Origin: Hungatella hathewayi
Lineage (GTDB): Bacteria; Bacillota; Clostridia; Lachnospirales; Lachnospiraceae
NCBI GenBank assembly: GCA_025149285.1
Contig: CP102274.1
Coordinates: 5,916,001 to 5,980,000 of the forward strand
Length of the DNA: 64,000 nt
Direction: 5' to 3'
In this document: piece after piece, positions 52,274-60,829 of the stretch
How positions within the stretch are numbered: position 1 is the stretch's first letter
Layout: every line of letters starts with the position of its first letter
Translations under genes and position numbers: made by a program
The notes under the pieces: model-generated
Databases searched by the model: none
The model's input: the letters and a program-made list of their open reading frames with translations, nothing else
Told to the model about the DNA's origin: nothing

Positions 52274-52347
52274 TGTATCATTCCTCTCTGTATAGAATCA
52301 AGAGTCCGTTGAGCCGGACTCCCACGCCGGAGCGCGTTTCTTTCCTG

Positions 52348-53424
52348 TTATGAAAAAAATTCTTTTATCTGTCTGTCCATCACAGCCAGCATGTCTTCGC
52401 CGGCCAGATAAGCCTTTGTCCATTCCACCGTTTTTTCCACGGCCTCCTTCACGCTATAGCGCGGTCTCCAGCCAAAGGTTTTCTTAATTTTGGAACAGTC
52501 CAGCTTCAGGAAATTTGCCTCATGAGGGCCTCCGTCATACCGGTTCACCCAGGTGATGCCGCCGCCCCAGAAATCGGTGAAGAGATCCGCCAGTTCACCT
52601 GTCGTCACACAGTCCCTGTCGTCCGGGCCCACATTATAGTATCCCTGATAGTTCAAATCTTCATACTGTTTCATGGCGATGGCCATATAAATCGCCAGCG
52701 GTTCCAGCACCAGCTGGTATGGCCGTGTAGAATAAGGATTTCTGACCACGATCTCTCTGCCGGCCGTCGCCGCCCGGATGCAGTCGGGAATAATCCTGTC
52801 ATTGGCAAAATCACCGCCGCCGATTACATTGCCCGCTCTGGATGTGGATACAGCCGTATGGCCGTCCGCAAAAAAGGACTTCGCATAGCTGTGCGTCACC
52901 AGTTCGGAACACGATTTGCTGTTGGAGTAAGGATCAAATCCGTCTAAGGGATCGCACTCCCGGTAGCCGTATTCCCACTCCCTGTTTTCATATACCTTGT
53001 CTGTAGTCACATTTAAAAATGACTTCACACACGGATTCCTCCGGATACACTCCAGCACGTGGACCGTACCCATCACGTTAGTCTCATACGTATAGACCGG
53101 GTCTTTATAGGAATCCCGCACGATGGGCTGTGCCGCCAAATGAAATACCAGTTCCGGCTGTGTACGTTCAAACACCTCCATCAGATGAGGCAGGTCCCGG
53201 ATATCTCCAATCACCGATTCCATCGTATCCTCAATTCCGGCGACGCAAAACAGGCTGGGGTCTGTCGGCGGCTCTAAAGAGTATCCCGTTACAACAGCAC
53301 CGGCGTTCGTAAGCATACGCGTGAGCCAGGCTCCTTTAAATCCGGTATGGCCCGTTACCAGTACTTTTTTTCCTTTATAAAATGCGCAGAATTCCTGCTG
53401 CATTTCCTTTGTCCATTCTTTCAT
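52348..53424 (-). CDS. rfbG: CDP-glucose 4,6-dehydratase
   Basis: A 358-residue short-chain-dehydrogenase dehydratase. It has VLVTGHTGFKGAWLTRML (NAD-binding), LVFHLAAQPIVRDSY, TTDKVYENREWEYGYRE, and YSNSKSCSELVTHSYAKSF with the YxxxK catalytic pair as Tyr/Lys. It yields CDP-6-deoxy-4-keto-glucose. The ATG follows GGCAGGAGAATTGAT. It lies between rfbF and rfbH, forming the standard F-G-H order. Confidence 0.95.
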   Translation of the reverse strand: MKEWTKEMQQEFCAFYKGKKVLVTGHTGFKGAWLTRMLTNAGAVVTGYSLEPPTDPSLFCVAGIEDTMESVIGDIRDLPHLMEVFERTQPELVFHLAAQPIVRDSYKDPVYTYETNVMGTVHVLECIRRNPCVKSFLNVTTDKVYENREWEYGYRECDPLDGFDPYSNSKSCSELVTHSYAKSFFADGHTAVSTSRAGNVIGGGDFANDRIIPDCIRAATAGREIVVRNPYSTRPYQLVLEPLAIYMAIAMKQYEDLNYQGYYNVGPDDRDCVTTGELADLFTDFWGGGITWVNRYDGGPHEANFLKLDCSKIKKTFGWRPRYSVKEAVEKTVEWTKAYLAGEDMLAVMDRQIKEFFS

Positions 53425-53466
53425 ATCAATTCTCCTGCCTCAGTATTCCTTCTTCCTTTTCCGGCA

Positions 53467-54243
53467 TCAGTTTTCCCAGATCTTCCACGGTGCCGCTCCT
53501 GTCTGCCATAAGGCCTCCAGTTTCTGCATCTCGCGCTGCGTATCCATGCACTGCCAGAATCCGGTGTGATGGAAGCTCATCAGCTGCCCTTCTGCGGCCA
53601 GACGCTGCAGCGGTTCTTTCTCAAATACGGTGGTATCATCCTCCAGATACGAGAAGATCTCCGGATTCAGAACCATAAAACCGCCGTTGATGAGGCTGGC
53701 ATCCTTCTCATCCTTCTCACGGAAGGAACGGACCGCGTTGTCGTCGCTGATGTCCAGAACCCCCTTCATCTGTGCGATGTTCACCGTCGTCATGGTGGCT
53801 GTCTTTCCATGCTCCTTGTGGAACTTCACAAGAGCATTCAAATCCACGGTACACACGCCGTCGCCGTACGTCATCATAAACGGCTCATCGCCGATATACG
53901 GCTGAATCCGTTTGATTCTTCCGCCAGTCATCGTATTCAGGCCTGTATCTACCAGTGTCACCTTCCATGGCTCAGAATAGTTATTATGAACTTCCATCTT
54001 ATTATTGGCAAGATCAAAGGTCACATCCGATGTGTGAAGGAAATAGTCCGCAAAAAATTCCTTCACCACATACTGTTTATATCCGAGGCATATCACAAAA
54101 TCATGAAAACCGAATTCGGAATAATATTTCATAATATGCCATAAAATCGGCCTGCCTCCGATCTCGATCATGGGCTTCGGCTTTAAATGACTCTCTTCAC
54201 TGATTCTGGTTCCTAATCCACCGGCCAGCAGTACAACTTTCAT
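53467..54243 (-). CDS. rfbF: Glucose-1-phosphate cytidylyltransferase
   Basis: A 258-residue nucleotidyltransferase. ATG 54243 follows GGAGGATAG; the upstream TTG start lies inside the ribosome site and is not used. It opens MKVVLLAGGLGTRISEES with the GXGXRXXX signature, followed by KPKPMIEIGGRPILWHIMK and FMMTYGDGVCTVDLNALV with the Asp of the metal site. It makes CDP-glucose from Glc-1-P and CTP, the first step of the pathway. Confidence 0.95.
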   Translation of the reverse strand: MKVVLLAGGLGTRISEESHLKPKPMIEIGGRPILWHIMKYYSEFGFHDFVICLGYKQYVVKEFFADYFLHTSDVTFDLANNKMEVHNNYSEPWKVTLVDTGLNTMTGGRIKRIQPYIGDEPFMMTYGDGVCTVDLNALVKFHKEHGKTATMTTVNIAQMKGVLDISDDNAVRSFREKDEKDASLINGGFMVLNPEIFSYLEDDTTVFEKEPLQRLAAEGQLMSFHHTGFWQCMDTQREMQKLEALWQTGAAPWKIWEN

Positions 54244-54291
54244 CTGTCTATCCTCCAATTTCTTTTTATCATGACTGTTTCGAACCTTTTC

Positions 54292-54323
54292 TGCAGCTGA
54301 CAGCCGTACGGCTGTGCAGCTGC
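54292..54323 (-). promoter_or_regulatory. Strong hairpin between the glycosyltransferase and rfbF
   Basis: TGCAGCTG and CAGCTGCA arms with an inner CAGCCG/CGGCTG form a near-perfect 32-base hairpin without a U-run. It may set relative mRNA stability in the operon. Confidence 0.4.
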
Positions 54324-54326
54324 AAT

Positions 54327-55109
54327 TTATTCATATTCCTCATATGCTTTTCGGTAAAAATGCATGAGAAACTTCACAACGGGCTTCGGCCATATCTTCG
54401 CAAACATCTCCGCTTCCTCCCGCGCCCGGCTGTTGTCTCTGATGCAGGCCTTTGTCGTGGCCTCCTCGTGGACCCGGTAATACATGACCGGCCGTTCGAT
54501 GCAGATGAAGCGGCCGTCTCTTCCTGCCAGTTTCCACAGCGTGTCCCAGTCCAGTGCAAAGTGATACGGCGAGTCAAAAAGCGGCTCCCCCAAAAGTTCC
54601 TTGTTGTACGTACACGCCGGACAGCAGATGGAATTTCCGAACAGCAGCGCGCTTCTCTTGACGGCCCGCAAGTGGCTGAGTGAGCGCAGCCGCAGCGGCA
54701 GCCGCAGGAATCGTTTGACAAATTCTACTTTCTCAAATTTAACAAGCGTATCCCCCTTCACCACCGTATACCCGCCTGTAAACAGCGTCATATCGGGATA
54801 TCGTTTCCAAGACTCCAGAAGCAGCTTCCCATAATCCTTCTGGTACAGATCGTCCTGATGCGCAATCGTCACGAGACTGGAATCTGCCATATGGTAGGCA
54901 AAGTTCCAGTCATCCATAATACTGCTCTTTCCTTCGCGCACATGAACGGGAATGCCGTACTTGTCCGCCATATCCATAATATAGGGGCTGGGTGTGGAAG
55001 TACAGAGAATAATATCCGACGGCACGCTCTGCCCCTTCAGGGAACGGATGCACGCCTCTAAATATGGAGAATCGCGGTATGCGCAGACTGCAAATGTATG
55101 TGGCTTCAT
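54327..55109 (-). CDS. Family 2 glycosyltransferase
   Basis: A 260-residue GT-A enzyme. It has TFAVCAYRDSPYLEACIRSL at the start, VTIAHQDDLYQKDYG with the acidic QDD in the DXD position, and DWDTLWKLAGRDGRFICIER. No membrane helix is visible. Being between the epimerase and rfbF, it likely adds a sugar of the surface glycan, possibly the 3,6-dideoxy sugar; the link is inference. Confidence 0.88.
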   Translation of the reverse strand: MKPHTFAVCAYRDSPYLEACIRSLKGQSVPSDIILCTSTPSPYIMDMADKYGIPVHVREGKSSIMDDWNFAYHMADSSLVTIAHQDDLYQKDYGKLLLESWKRYPDMTLFTGGYTVVKGDTLVKFEKVEFVKRFLRLPLRLRSLSHLRAVKRSALLFGNSICCPACTYNKELLGEPLFDSPYHFALDWDTLWKLAGRDGRFICIERPVMYYRVHEEATTKACIRDNSRAREEAEMFAKIWPKPVVKFLMHFYRKAYEEYE

Positions 55110-55190
55110 GATATTTTACTCTTTCTATGCGTGGTTTCTTACCTCACTAAGTGTTCCTAGTATACCATAAACCGCCTCAAACAATCTACC

Positions 55191-55856
55191 CTATTCATTA
55201 TTTTGAAAGAATTTCTGGTGTTCCATCCGGCCAGAGCCTGTTTCGTCCATCACATTCTCATGGGCCGCCGCCCCCATTGTTTTCCGGTTCCTTTTCGGTT
55301 TCAAAGCGCTTCCCTCGCCAAAAGCCGGATGGCAGCTGTCTCGTTCCGAGGTGAGCACCGTCATATCCTCGGGAATGGGCCACCGGATTCCAACGGTTTC
55401 ATCATTCCACGGAATGCCGCTTTCATCCTCCGGGTGGTAATGCTCGGACAGCTTATAAGAAAAAACAGCAGTATCCGATAGCACCAGAAAGCCATGTGCA
55501 AAGCCTTCCGGTACATACAGCATGTTCTTCTTTTCTGCGGAAAGTACGGTGCCGAACCACTGGCCATACGTCCTGGAGCCTTCTCTGATATCAACCACTG
55601 CATCAAACACCTCCCCGCACACGACACAGACCAGTTTTCCCTGCTGATAGTTTTTTTGAAAATGCATCCCTCTGAGCGTCCCTTTCGCAGACATGGATAA
55701 ATTGTCCTGCACAAATACCATGTCCAACCCCGCCTCCCGGAAGCTGCCGGCATGGTATGCCTCAAAGTTATATCCTCTCTCATCTGCAAACACCTGCGGC
55801 TCAACGAGATAAAGTCCTTCTATATTCCCGCACTGCTCAAACCTAAAACCACCCAT
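55191..55856 (-). CDS. RmlC-like sugar-nucleotide epimerase
   Basis: A 221-residue cupin of the dTDP-4-dehydrorhamnose 3,5-epimerase fold: EPQVFADERGYNFEAYHAGS, TLRGMHFQKNYQQGKLVCVV with the His-Phe pair, and VPEGFAHGFLVLSDTAVFSY. A 40-residue tail follows. No rmlA, B or D is present, but rfbF, G and H are. In the Yersinia ascarylose pathway an RmlC-like enzyme (AscE) acts on a CDP-sugar at this point, so that is a better guess than rhamnose. Specificity is not provable here. Confidence 0.85.
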   Translation of the reverse strand: MGGFRFEQCGNIEGLYLVEPQVFADERGYNFEAYHAGSFREAGLDMVFVQDNLSMSAKGTLRGMHFQKNYQQGKLVCVVCGEVFDAVVDIREGSRTYGQWFGTVLSAEKKNMLYVPEGFAHGFLVLSDTAVFSYKLSEHYHPEDESGIPWNDETVGIRWPIPEDMTVLTSERDSCHPAFGEGSALKPKRNRKTMGAAAHENVMDETGSGRMEHQKFFQNNE

Positions 55857-55922
55857 TCCTTTTCCTCCTGATTTTTACTTAGCCGGGCTTATACTCAGCT
55901 AACCATTTACTCTGCTAACCGG

Positions 55923-55953
55923 AGTATACAGGGTGACGTCGGGTCACAGTCAA
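55923..55953 (-). promoter_or_regulatory. Candidate MerR-type promoter (19-bp spacer) for the polysaccharide operon
   Basis: Minus-strand TTGACT (55948-55953), a 19-bp spacer and TATACT (55923-55928). The spacer contains the palindrome GTGAC-GTCGG-GTCAC (55933-55947). A 19-bp spacer with an operator inside is the hallmark of MerR-family-activated promoters. No merR gene is in the window. Confidence 0.6.
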
Positions 55954-56041
55954 GTTTATTCATTGACGAATATCTCTTTTTAGTATAAGCTATGGAAAGG
56001 AATCTTATTATCAGAATTTACCAATAAAGGAGCATGTACCA

Positions 56042-56938
56042 ATGAGCATTCGACTGATTGCCTCCGACATGGATGGCACCCTTCTTGACCCATATACAAA
56101 TATTTCTCAGGCCAATATCGACGCGATTCACCGCCTGTCCGACTATGGCGTGGAATTTTTAATCTGCAGCGGCCGCGACCTTCACGATGCTAAGGGAATG
56201 ATAGAGAGCTGCGGCATTTCCTGCGGTTATATCTGTTTGAGCGGAGCCGTCATTTATGACCAGAATGGGACGCAGATGGCTAATCTTCCTTTGAACAGCC
56301 AGAATTTAAAAGATATCAGCCACGTTTTCGGAGAGTTTGGGGCCCCCATGGATATTCTGACTTCCCGGGGCCGCTACTCCACTGCCGATCCCGAAAAAAA
56401 GCTTCTGGAGTTTTACGGTTTTTTAAATGGCCGCGCCCCATTTCAGGGAGAAATACCCGATGAGATCCAGGCTGCTGCCAGGGAGCGTATGGACAGCATG
56501 ACCTTCATCCGGGATTTAAGCGAAATTCCTGCCCCCACAGACATCTACAAAATCTGTGGAAATGACTTGGACTGTGATCTGGTAATTCGCATGAAACAAG
56601 CGTTTGGGGACTATCCGGACTTAGCGGCGGCTTCCTCATTTCCCAATAATATCGAACTGACCAACACTGCAGCTCAGAAAGGCAGCGCATTGAAGAACTA
56701 TGCTGCCGCGAAAGGCATTTCCCTGGAGGACGTCATGGTACTCGGTGACAGCGACAACGACATCTCCATGTTTACACCGGAATTCGGCTGGACCGTAGCC
56801 ATGGCTAATTCCATGGACTGTATCCGCGAACGGGCAAAATACATTACGAAGTCCAATGCGGAGGACGGCGTGGCATGGGCGATCCGAAAGTATGTGTTTA
56901 AGGAAGATTTATCCAGTCCCATCAACAATCACGACTGA
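56042..56938 (+). CDS. Cof-type HAD-IIB phosphatase
   Basis: A 298-residue HAD hydrolase. Motif I is IASDMDGTLLD with the nucleophile Asp10; the IIB cap follows. Motif IV is VMVLGDSDNDISMF with the metal Asp pair, and motif III Lys is in NTAAQKGSALKN. It dephosphorylates small phosphorylated sugars or cofactors (YidA-like). The ATG follows AAAGGAGCATGTACC. It stands alone upstream of the frameshifted gene. Confidence 0.92.
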   Translation: MSIRLIASDMDGTLLDPYTNISQANIDAIHRLSDYGVEFLICSGRDLHDAKGMIESCGISCGYICLSGAVIYDQNGTQMANLPLNSQNLKDISHVFGEFGAPMDILTSRGRYSTADPEKKLLEFYGFLNGRAPFQGEIPDEIQAAARERMDSMTFIRDLSEIPAPTDIYKICGNDLDCDLVIRMKQAFGDYPDLAAASSFPNNIELTNTAAQKGSALKNYAAAKGISLEDVMVLGDSDNDISMFTPEFGWTVAMANSMDCIRERAKYITKSNAEDGVAWAIRKYVFKEDLSSPINNHD

Positions 56939-56988
56939 ATCTTTCCAACAAGTTGAAAAGTACGTATCCTTAAGGTTATAGGGAAAAA

Positions 56989-57242
56989 GTGACATTTGAC
57001 TCTGCCCCGGATCCTGCACTCGGCACCGATGAAACCGATGTTTATCCAGCTAAATATACGGTACCAGCGCCTGAGAAATATCATACTTCCGAGATTTTAT
57101 CCGCAACCATAAAGCAGTTGTATTATGTCAACAAAAAGGAGCAGATTCTTATACTTTAGAGATCTATAATTATGGGAATCCTACCGAAATTCACAACACC
57201 TCAATAACTGAAGGCGCTTTACATAAGGGGGATCAAAGATGA
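56989..57242 (+). pseudogene. Frameshifted small gene (or slippage-coded), coupled to the next gene
   Basis: The GTG at 56989 follows TAGGGA. The frame reads 56 codons and stops at TAG 57157. Adding one A to the AAAAA run at 57133-57137 joins it to another frame: VNKKGADSYTLEIYNYGNPT, ending GALHKGDQR-stop at 57240-57242. That stop overlaps the ATG of the next gene by ATGA, a standard coupling junction. This supports a single 84-residue ancestral gene with a one-base indel. It could also be a slippage signal or a sequencing error. Product unknown. Confidence 0.6.
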
Positions 57243-57628
57243 ATCATAATAAAAACCGTTCAATGATTTTTTATGCAGCTGTAAACATGGCTGCAGCTGC
57301 ATTAACTGTTTTCACCGATATCACGTTTCGAGTCTGTAAACAGTTTACGTTTACTGCTATGCCATTGTATGTTTTATCTATAGCTGTCCCAATAGCAGTT
57401 TCCATCCTGCTATATATAAAAATATTAATGCAGCGCAAAATGCCGGTCTGGTATAGCAGACTTATCAACGCTATCGTTATTATTCTCTTTATAATCGTGG
57501 TCCCTGCTTTTTATCATCCGTTGTCATGGACATGGTTTGTCAGTACCTATATTTTAACTGCAATTGTCTTTTATTTACAATTGTGTTCCTTCACGTATGA
57601 CATTTTTTTCAGGAAAAATAACTCTTAG
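57239..57628 (+). CDS. Small polytopic membrane protein
   Basis: A 129-residue protein with four predicted membrane helices (AAVNMAAAALTVF region, about 42-60, about 75-93 and about 97-115). The ATG follows AAGGGGGATCAAAG. It overlaps the preceding damaged gene by 4 bp, showing the two form one unit. No family is recognised. The AT-rich sequence of this pair differs from its GC-richer neighbours, so the unit may have been acquired. Confidence 0.75.
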   Translation: MNHNKNRSMIFYAAVNMAAAALTVFTDITFRVCKQFTFTAMPLYVLSIAVPIAVSILLYIKILMQRKMPVWYSRLINAIVIILFIIVVPAFYHPLSWTWFVSTYILTAIVFYLQLCSFTYDIFFRKNNS

Positions 57629-57663
57629 CCTTAGCTGTTAAGCCTTTCATAAGGATCTGGAAC

Positions 57664-57690
57664 GGGCCGGCAGTCAGCCGGCCCTTCTTC
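57664..57690. terminator. Bidirectional terminator
   Basis: GGGCCGGC-AGTCA-GCCGGCCC followed by TTCTTC on the plus side. Serves the converging membrane and coiled-coil genes. Confidence 0.7.
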
Positions 57691-57702
57691 AATCTGTAGA
57701 TG

Positions 57703-57993
57703 TTAAAGTTCCTTTATGATCTTCACATCGGATTTGATTGTATTCAGGACCGTTTCCATGTTAATAAAACTGTCCATCTTTTTGGATACGTCTGCGATAT
57801 TCGCTGCAATGGCAGTAATACCGTCTGCAATCGTATCATCCTGAATGATTTCAACCCTTCTGAGCTGCTTCCCCATGTATTCTAAGTCCTCCATCATCTG
57901 AACCTGTCTCTGCGTCATTTTTCTCATCTCGTCATAGAGAACACTTAACTTTTCCTCTGTTCCCAGCTTGTCGAAACATACTTTATCACTCAT
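57703..57993 (-). CDS. Small coiled-coil protein
   Basis: A 96-residue protein of unknown function. ATG 57993 follows AAAGGAG; a longer frame to 58122 reads through the left end of the adjacent repeat and is rejected. Almost entirely helical, with heptad-like stretches (LSVLYDEMRKMTQRQVQMM and DLEYMGKQLRRVEIIQDD). The layout resembles the KLEE-repeat protein at 14908-15279 (short N-terminal region, then a long helix and a C-terminal helix). No membrane segment. Confidence 0.75.
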   Translation of the reverse strand: MSDKVCFDKLGTEEKLSVLYDEMRKMTQRQVQMMEDLEYMGKQLRRVEIIQDDTIADGITAIAANIADVSKKMDSFINMETVLNTIKSDVKIIKEL

Positions 57994-58048
57994 TTTAGGA
58001 ACTCCTTTCTCGCGGTACGTTTGATTTAAACGCACTTCTTTCGAAATT

Positions 58049-58197
58049 TTCCTATAATGGCACTTATGTTTATCAATGATTAAAAAATAAACCGAAATCT
58101 TCGGGAAATTCCAAATATACATGAATCGGAATGAATCAGAGCTGATGAAAATGGCACCTATAAGAATATACGCTTCTTATAAGTGCCATTATAGGAA
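58049..58197. repeat. MITE-like element, about 149 bp, 19-bp perfect inverted ends
   Basis: The 19-base TTCCTATAATGGCACTTAT at 58049-58067 is repeated inverted at 58179-58197. There is no ORF inside. Near the right end an 8+8-bp hairpin with one mismatch repeats the same AATGGCAC/GTGCCATT motif (58150-58190). No clear target duplication. It lies between the coiled-coil gene and the YcaQ-like gene and may supply a terminator for the latter. Confidence 0.6.
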
Positions 58198-58287
58198 CTA
58201 ACGGTATTGAAATATGAATCCATTATACTATAGATATCGTTGAATCGCAAATAGATTTCCAGCAGCGCTCCACAGCATTGATATTTA

Positions 58288-59460
58288 TTAGAGTTCCGCC
58301 TCCGCCCCCCGGTTAAATTCAGCCAGCCGGTTCACTGCAGCGCTCAATGCCTGCTGCATTCCCTCCGTCCTTCTGACTCCCGGCTCATACCAGATGTTTT
58401 TCACATTCAGCTGCTGCTCCTTCCGATCGTACGACGCTTCGATTCTGCCGATCAGACGGTCGCCATATAATACAGGCAGTACATAATGGCCGTATTTCCG
58501 TTTCTCCGCCGGGGTATAAATCTCCCATTTATAATCGAAATCAAAGATCATACGAATCAAATTTCTATCCCACAGCAGATTATCAAGCGGGGCCAGAAAC
58601 TCACACCTTTTTTTCCAGTTTTTCCCCGATCCGCACTCATCTGCCAGCTCCCGGTCTTCACTTGCCATATAGAAAGGTTCCGTAATCCCTTCTATCAAAA
58701 CAGGAACGATGACATTTTCTTTCAATAGGCTTTCAAAAGCAGACCGGCGTCCTGCAGCATTTAAGTTTAAAATGTTCAGCCAGGCATCCGACGGTCGATT
58801 CCATAAAAGGCCGACGGAACGGATTCTCCGCAGAACATGCCATTTCTGATGTTCCCGTTCATCCGGCAGCGGATCTTTTTGCATTAAAAGCTCCTCCGGG
58901 ACACAGCGGCTGATCAGATCGTAATATTTTACCGTCCCCTTCTTGTGATGAACCGCCAGGTCACCGGTAAAATATAAATGCTCCAGCGCCGCCCTGGACA
59001 GCTTTGTATCACTCCAGTACCAGTGTACCTTTCCCGGCATGTCTAAGTCAGCGGAACAGACCGCTCCCCGCTCTGCGATAATCCCTTTCACCTGTTCACT
59101 TACCGTCTCGATATCGGCATGGCTCCGCTCCCACTGCCGGTGCTGTTCCCGATAGCATTCAAAATAAGGCCAGTCTTCCGTGGCAAAAATGGAAAGGTTC
59201 TTATCGAAGTAATCAATCAGCTGCCTGTCCTGATACAGAAGTTCATGAAGCATCTGCTTCGTAAAGCCCTTTACCCGGGACAACAGCACCAGCTCCGGAC
59301 TCCTCCCGCATACGTTAACCGGATCGAATTGGATGCAGCCCACCTGTTTTACAAACTCCAGGATTCCCCGTTTTCCTTCAAACTGGTATCCGCCCAAAAG
59401 GCCATGTCTCCGCAGCAAGAAACGTCTTGCCTGCTCTCTGGTTAATTTAACTGTCTCCAT
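58288..59460 (-). CDS. YcaQ-like winged-helix DNA glycosylase family protein
   Basis: A 390-residue protein of the HTH_42 family. ATG 59460 follows GGGAGGC; a longer frame to 59520 is not favoured. Family marks: VKLTREQARRFLLRRHGL at the start and VGCIQFDPVNVCGRSPELVL; the Gln-Phe-Asp in IQFDP corresponds to the QXD motif of crosslink-repair glycosylases. The C terminus has LDNLLWDRNLIRMIFDFDYK. The enzyme group unhooks interstrand crosslinks, so repair is the likely role. It follows the M42 gene. Confidence 0.85.
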   Translation of the reverse strand: METVKLTREQARRFLLRRHGLLGGYQFEGKRGILEFVKQVGCIQFDPVNVCGRSPELVLLSRVKGFTKQMLHELLYQDRQLIDYFDKNLSIFATEDWPYFECYREQHRQWERSHADIETVSEQVKGIIAERGAVCSADLDMPGKVHWYWSDTKLSRAALEHLYFTGDLAVHHKKGTVKYYDLISRCVPEELLMQKDPLPDEREHQKWHVLRRIRSVGLLWNRPSDAWLNILNLNAAGRRSAFESLLKENVIVPVLIEGITEPFYMASEDRELADECGSGKNWKKRCEFLAPLDNLLWDRNLIRMIFDFDYKWEIYTPAEKRKYGHYVLPVLYGDRLIGRIEASYDRKEQQLNVKNIWYEPGVRRTEGMQQALSAAVNRLAEFNRGAEAEL

Positions 59461-59527
59461 TCTGCCTCCCTGTCTGTCATCCTGGTACAGCACTGCATGA
59501 ATAACGCAACAATTGAACAAGACTGTA

Positions 59528-60571
59528 CTACTTCAGTCCAAGATATCCCTCAATCAACCGAAGTGTCTGCTCCAGCCCTTCCACGTGCGTCCGCTCCGTT
59601 CCATGTGACGCATGTACCCCCTGTCCAATCAGTGCGCCGCGGATATTGTGACCGCCGCGCAGAGCCGCTCCCACATCAGAGCCATAATGCGGGAAAATGT
59701 CCACGGCATACCCGATCTCCCGCTCCTTTGCAATCTCAATCAGACGGCTTGTCATCTTGTAATCATATGGTCCGGAAGAATCCAGCGCGCAGATGGATAC
59801 CCGGTATTCATCCCCGGCCAGATCATCCCCCAGCGCTCCCATGTCTACCGCGATAAATTCCTCGATATCTTCCGGAATCCAGCTTGCGCCGAAGCCAACT
59901 TCCTCATAATTGCTGATTACAATCTTAAGTGTGTGCTCCGGCTTTACACCGGATTCCCCCAACTCCTTTAAAACTCCCATCAGCACAGCCACGGAAGCCT
60001 TATCATCGAGATGGCGTGACTTGATAAATCCGTTTTCTGTATAGACAAACATCGGATCAAAGCTGATATAATCACCGGCGGAGATATCCAGCGCTTTGAC
60101 ATCGTCTTCACTTCTCACTCTCTCATCCAGGCGAACTTCCATGTTCTTCGGTTTTCTCTCCAGGGTTTTTGCATCATCATACGTATGAACAGACGGTTCC
60201 TTCGTCAGAATCGTACCGGTATACACTTTGCCTGTTCTGGTATGCACTTTACAGTACATTCCCTCAATGCTTTCCATCATAAATCCGCCCACCGGAACGA
60301 TGCGCAGCATCCCCTCAGAGCTGATGGAACGAACCATAGCCCCCAGCGTATCCACATGGGCGGAAAGCCCCAGAACCGCCTCCGTATTTCCCGGCACCTC
60401 GATGATGAGACCGCCTTTCCTGCTGTAATGGGACCGGAAACCAAAACCGGCCGCTTCCTTTTCCACCAGAGCCATCACTTCATCCGTAAAGCCGCTGGGG
60501 CTCGGAGTATTTACCAGTTTTTCCAAAAAAGAGACCACATAATTCATTGTATCTGTTTTATCACACGTCAT
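59528..60571 (-). CDS. M42-family metallopeptidase (aminopeptidase)
   Basis: A 347-residue dinuclear-metal peptidase. ATG 60571 follows CGAGGAT; a longer frame to 60685 has no ribosome site. Metal ligands: LSAHVDTLGAMV (His/Asp), RHLDDKASVAVLMG (Asp), SNYEEVGFGAS (Glu pair), AVDMGALGD (Asp) and a terminal GVHASHGTERTH (His). Likely trims peptides in the cytoplasm. It is 67 bp upstream of the YcaQ-like gene. Confidence 0.92.
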   Translation of the reverse strand: MTCDKTDTMNYVVSFLEKLVNTPSPSGFTDEVMALVEKEAAGFGFRSHYSRKGGLIIEVPGNTEAVLGLSAHVDTLGAMVRSISSEGMLRIVPVGGFMMESIEGMYCKVHTRTGKVYTGTILTKEPSVHTYDDAKTLERKPKNMEVRLDERVRSEDDVKALDISAGDYISFDPMFVYTENGFIKSRHLDDKASVAVLMGVLKELGESGVKPEHTLKIVISNYEEVGFGASWIPEDIEEFIAVDMGALGDDLAGDEYRVSICALDSSGPYDYKMTSRLIEIAKEREIGYAVDIFPHYGSDVGAALRGGHNIRGALIGQGVHASHGTERTHVEGLEQTLRLIEGYLGLK

Positions 60572-60757
60572 CTTAACTATCCTCGCTCTTCTCACATTTT
60601 TATTCACACAGCCAGCTGCTACAGCTTTACCCCAGATTGAATTTTCGATCCCCTGTACGGCAGGGCTGGCGTCCTGATACTGCATGATCCTGCATTACTT
60701 CTCACATTGTAGCAAATTCAAATGGCGGTTGCAACCGTTAAAGAAGTATGTTAGAAT

Positions 60758-60800
60758 CAAAAAGGCTGACAGAGAAATTCCATTTCCCGTCAGCCTTTCT
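60758..60800 (-). terminator. Terminator of the glycosyltransferase gene
   Basis: AAAGGCTGAC (60761-60770) and GTCAGCCTTT (60789-60798) form the stem; a T-run follows on the minus strand (60759-60763). Confidence 0.8.
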
Positions 60801-60829
60801 ACACAACGATTTGTCAGCACTATGCCCTG

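Noticed and set aside
51398..52312. Long plus-strand open frame inside rfbH
   Set aside because: Antisense to a clear PMP-dependent dehydrase; no start signal.
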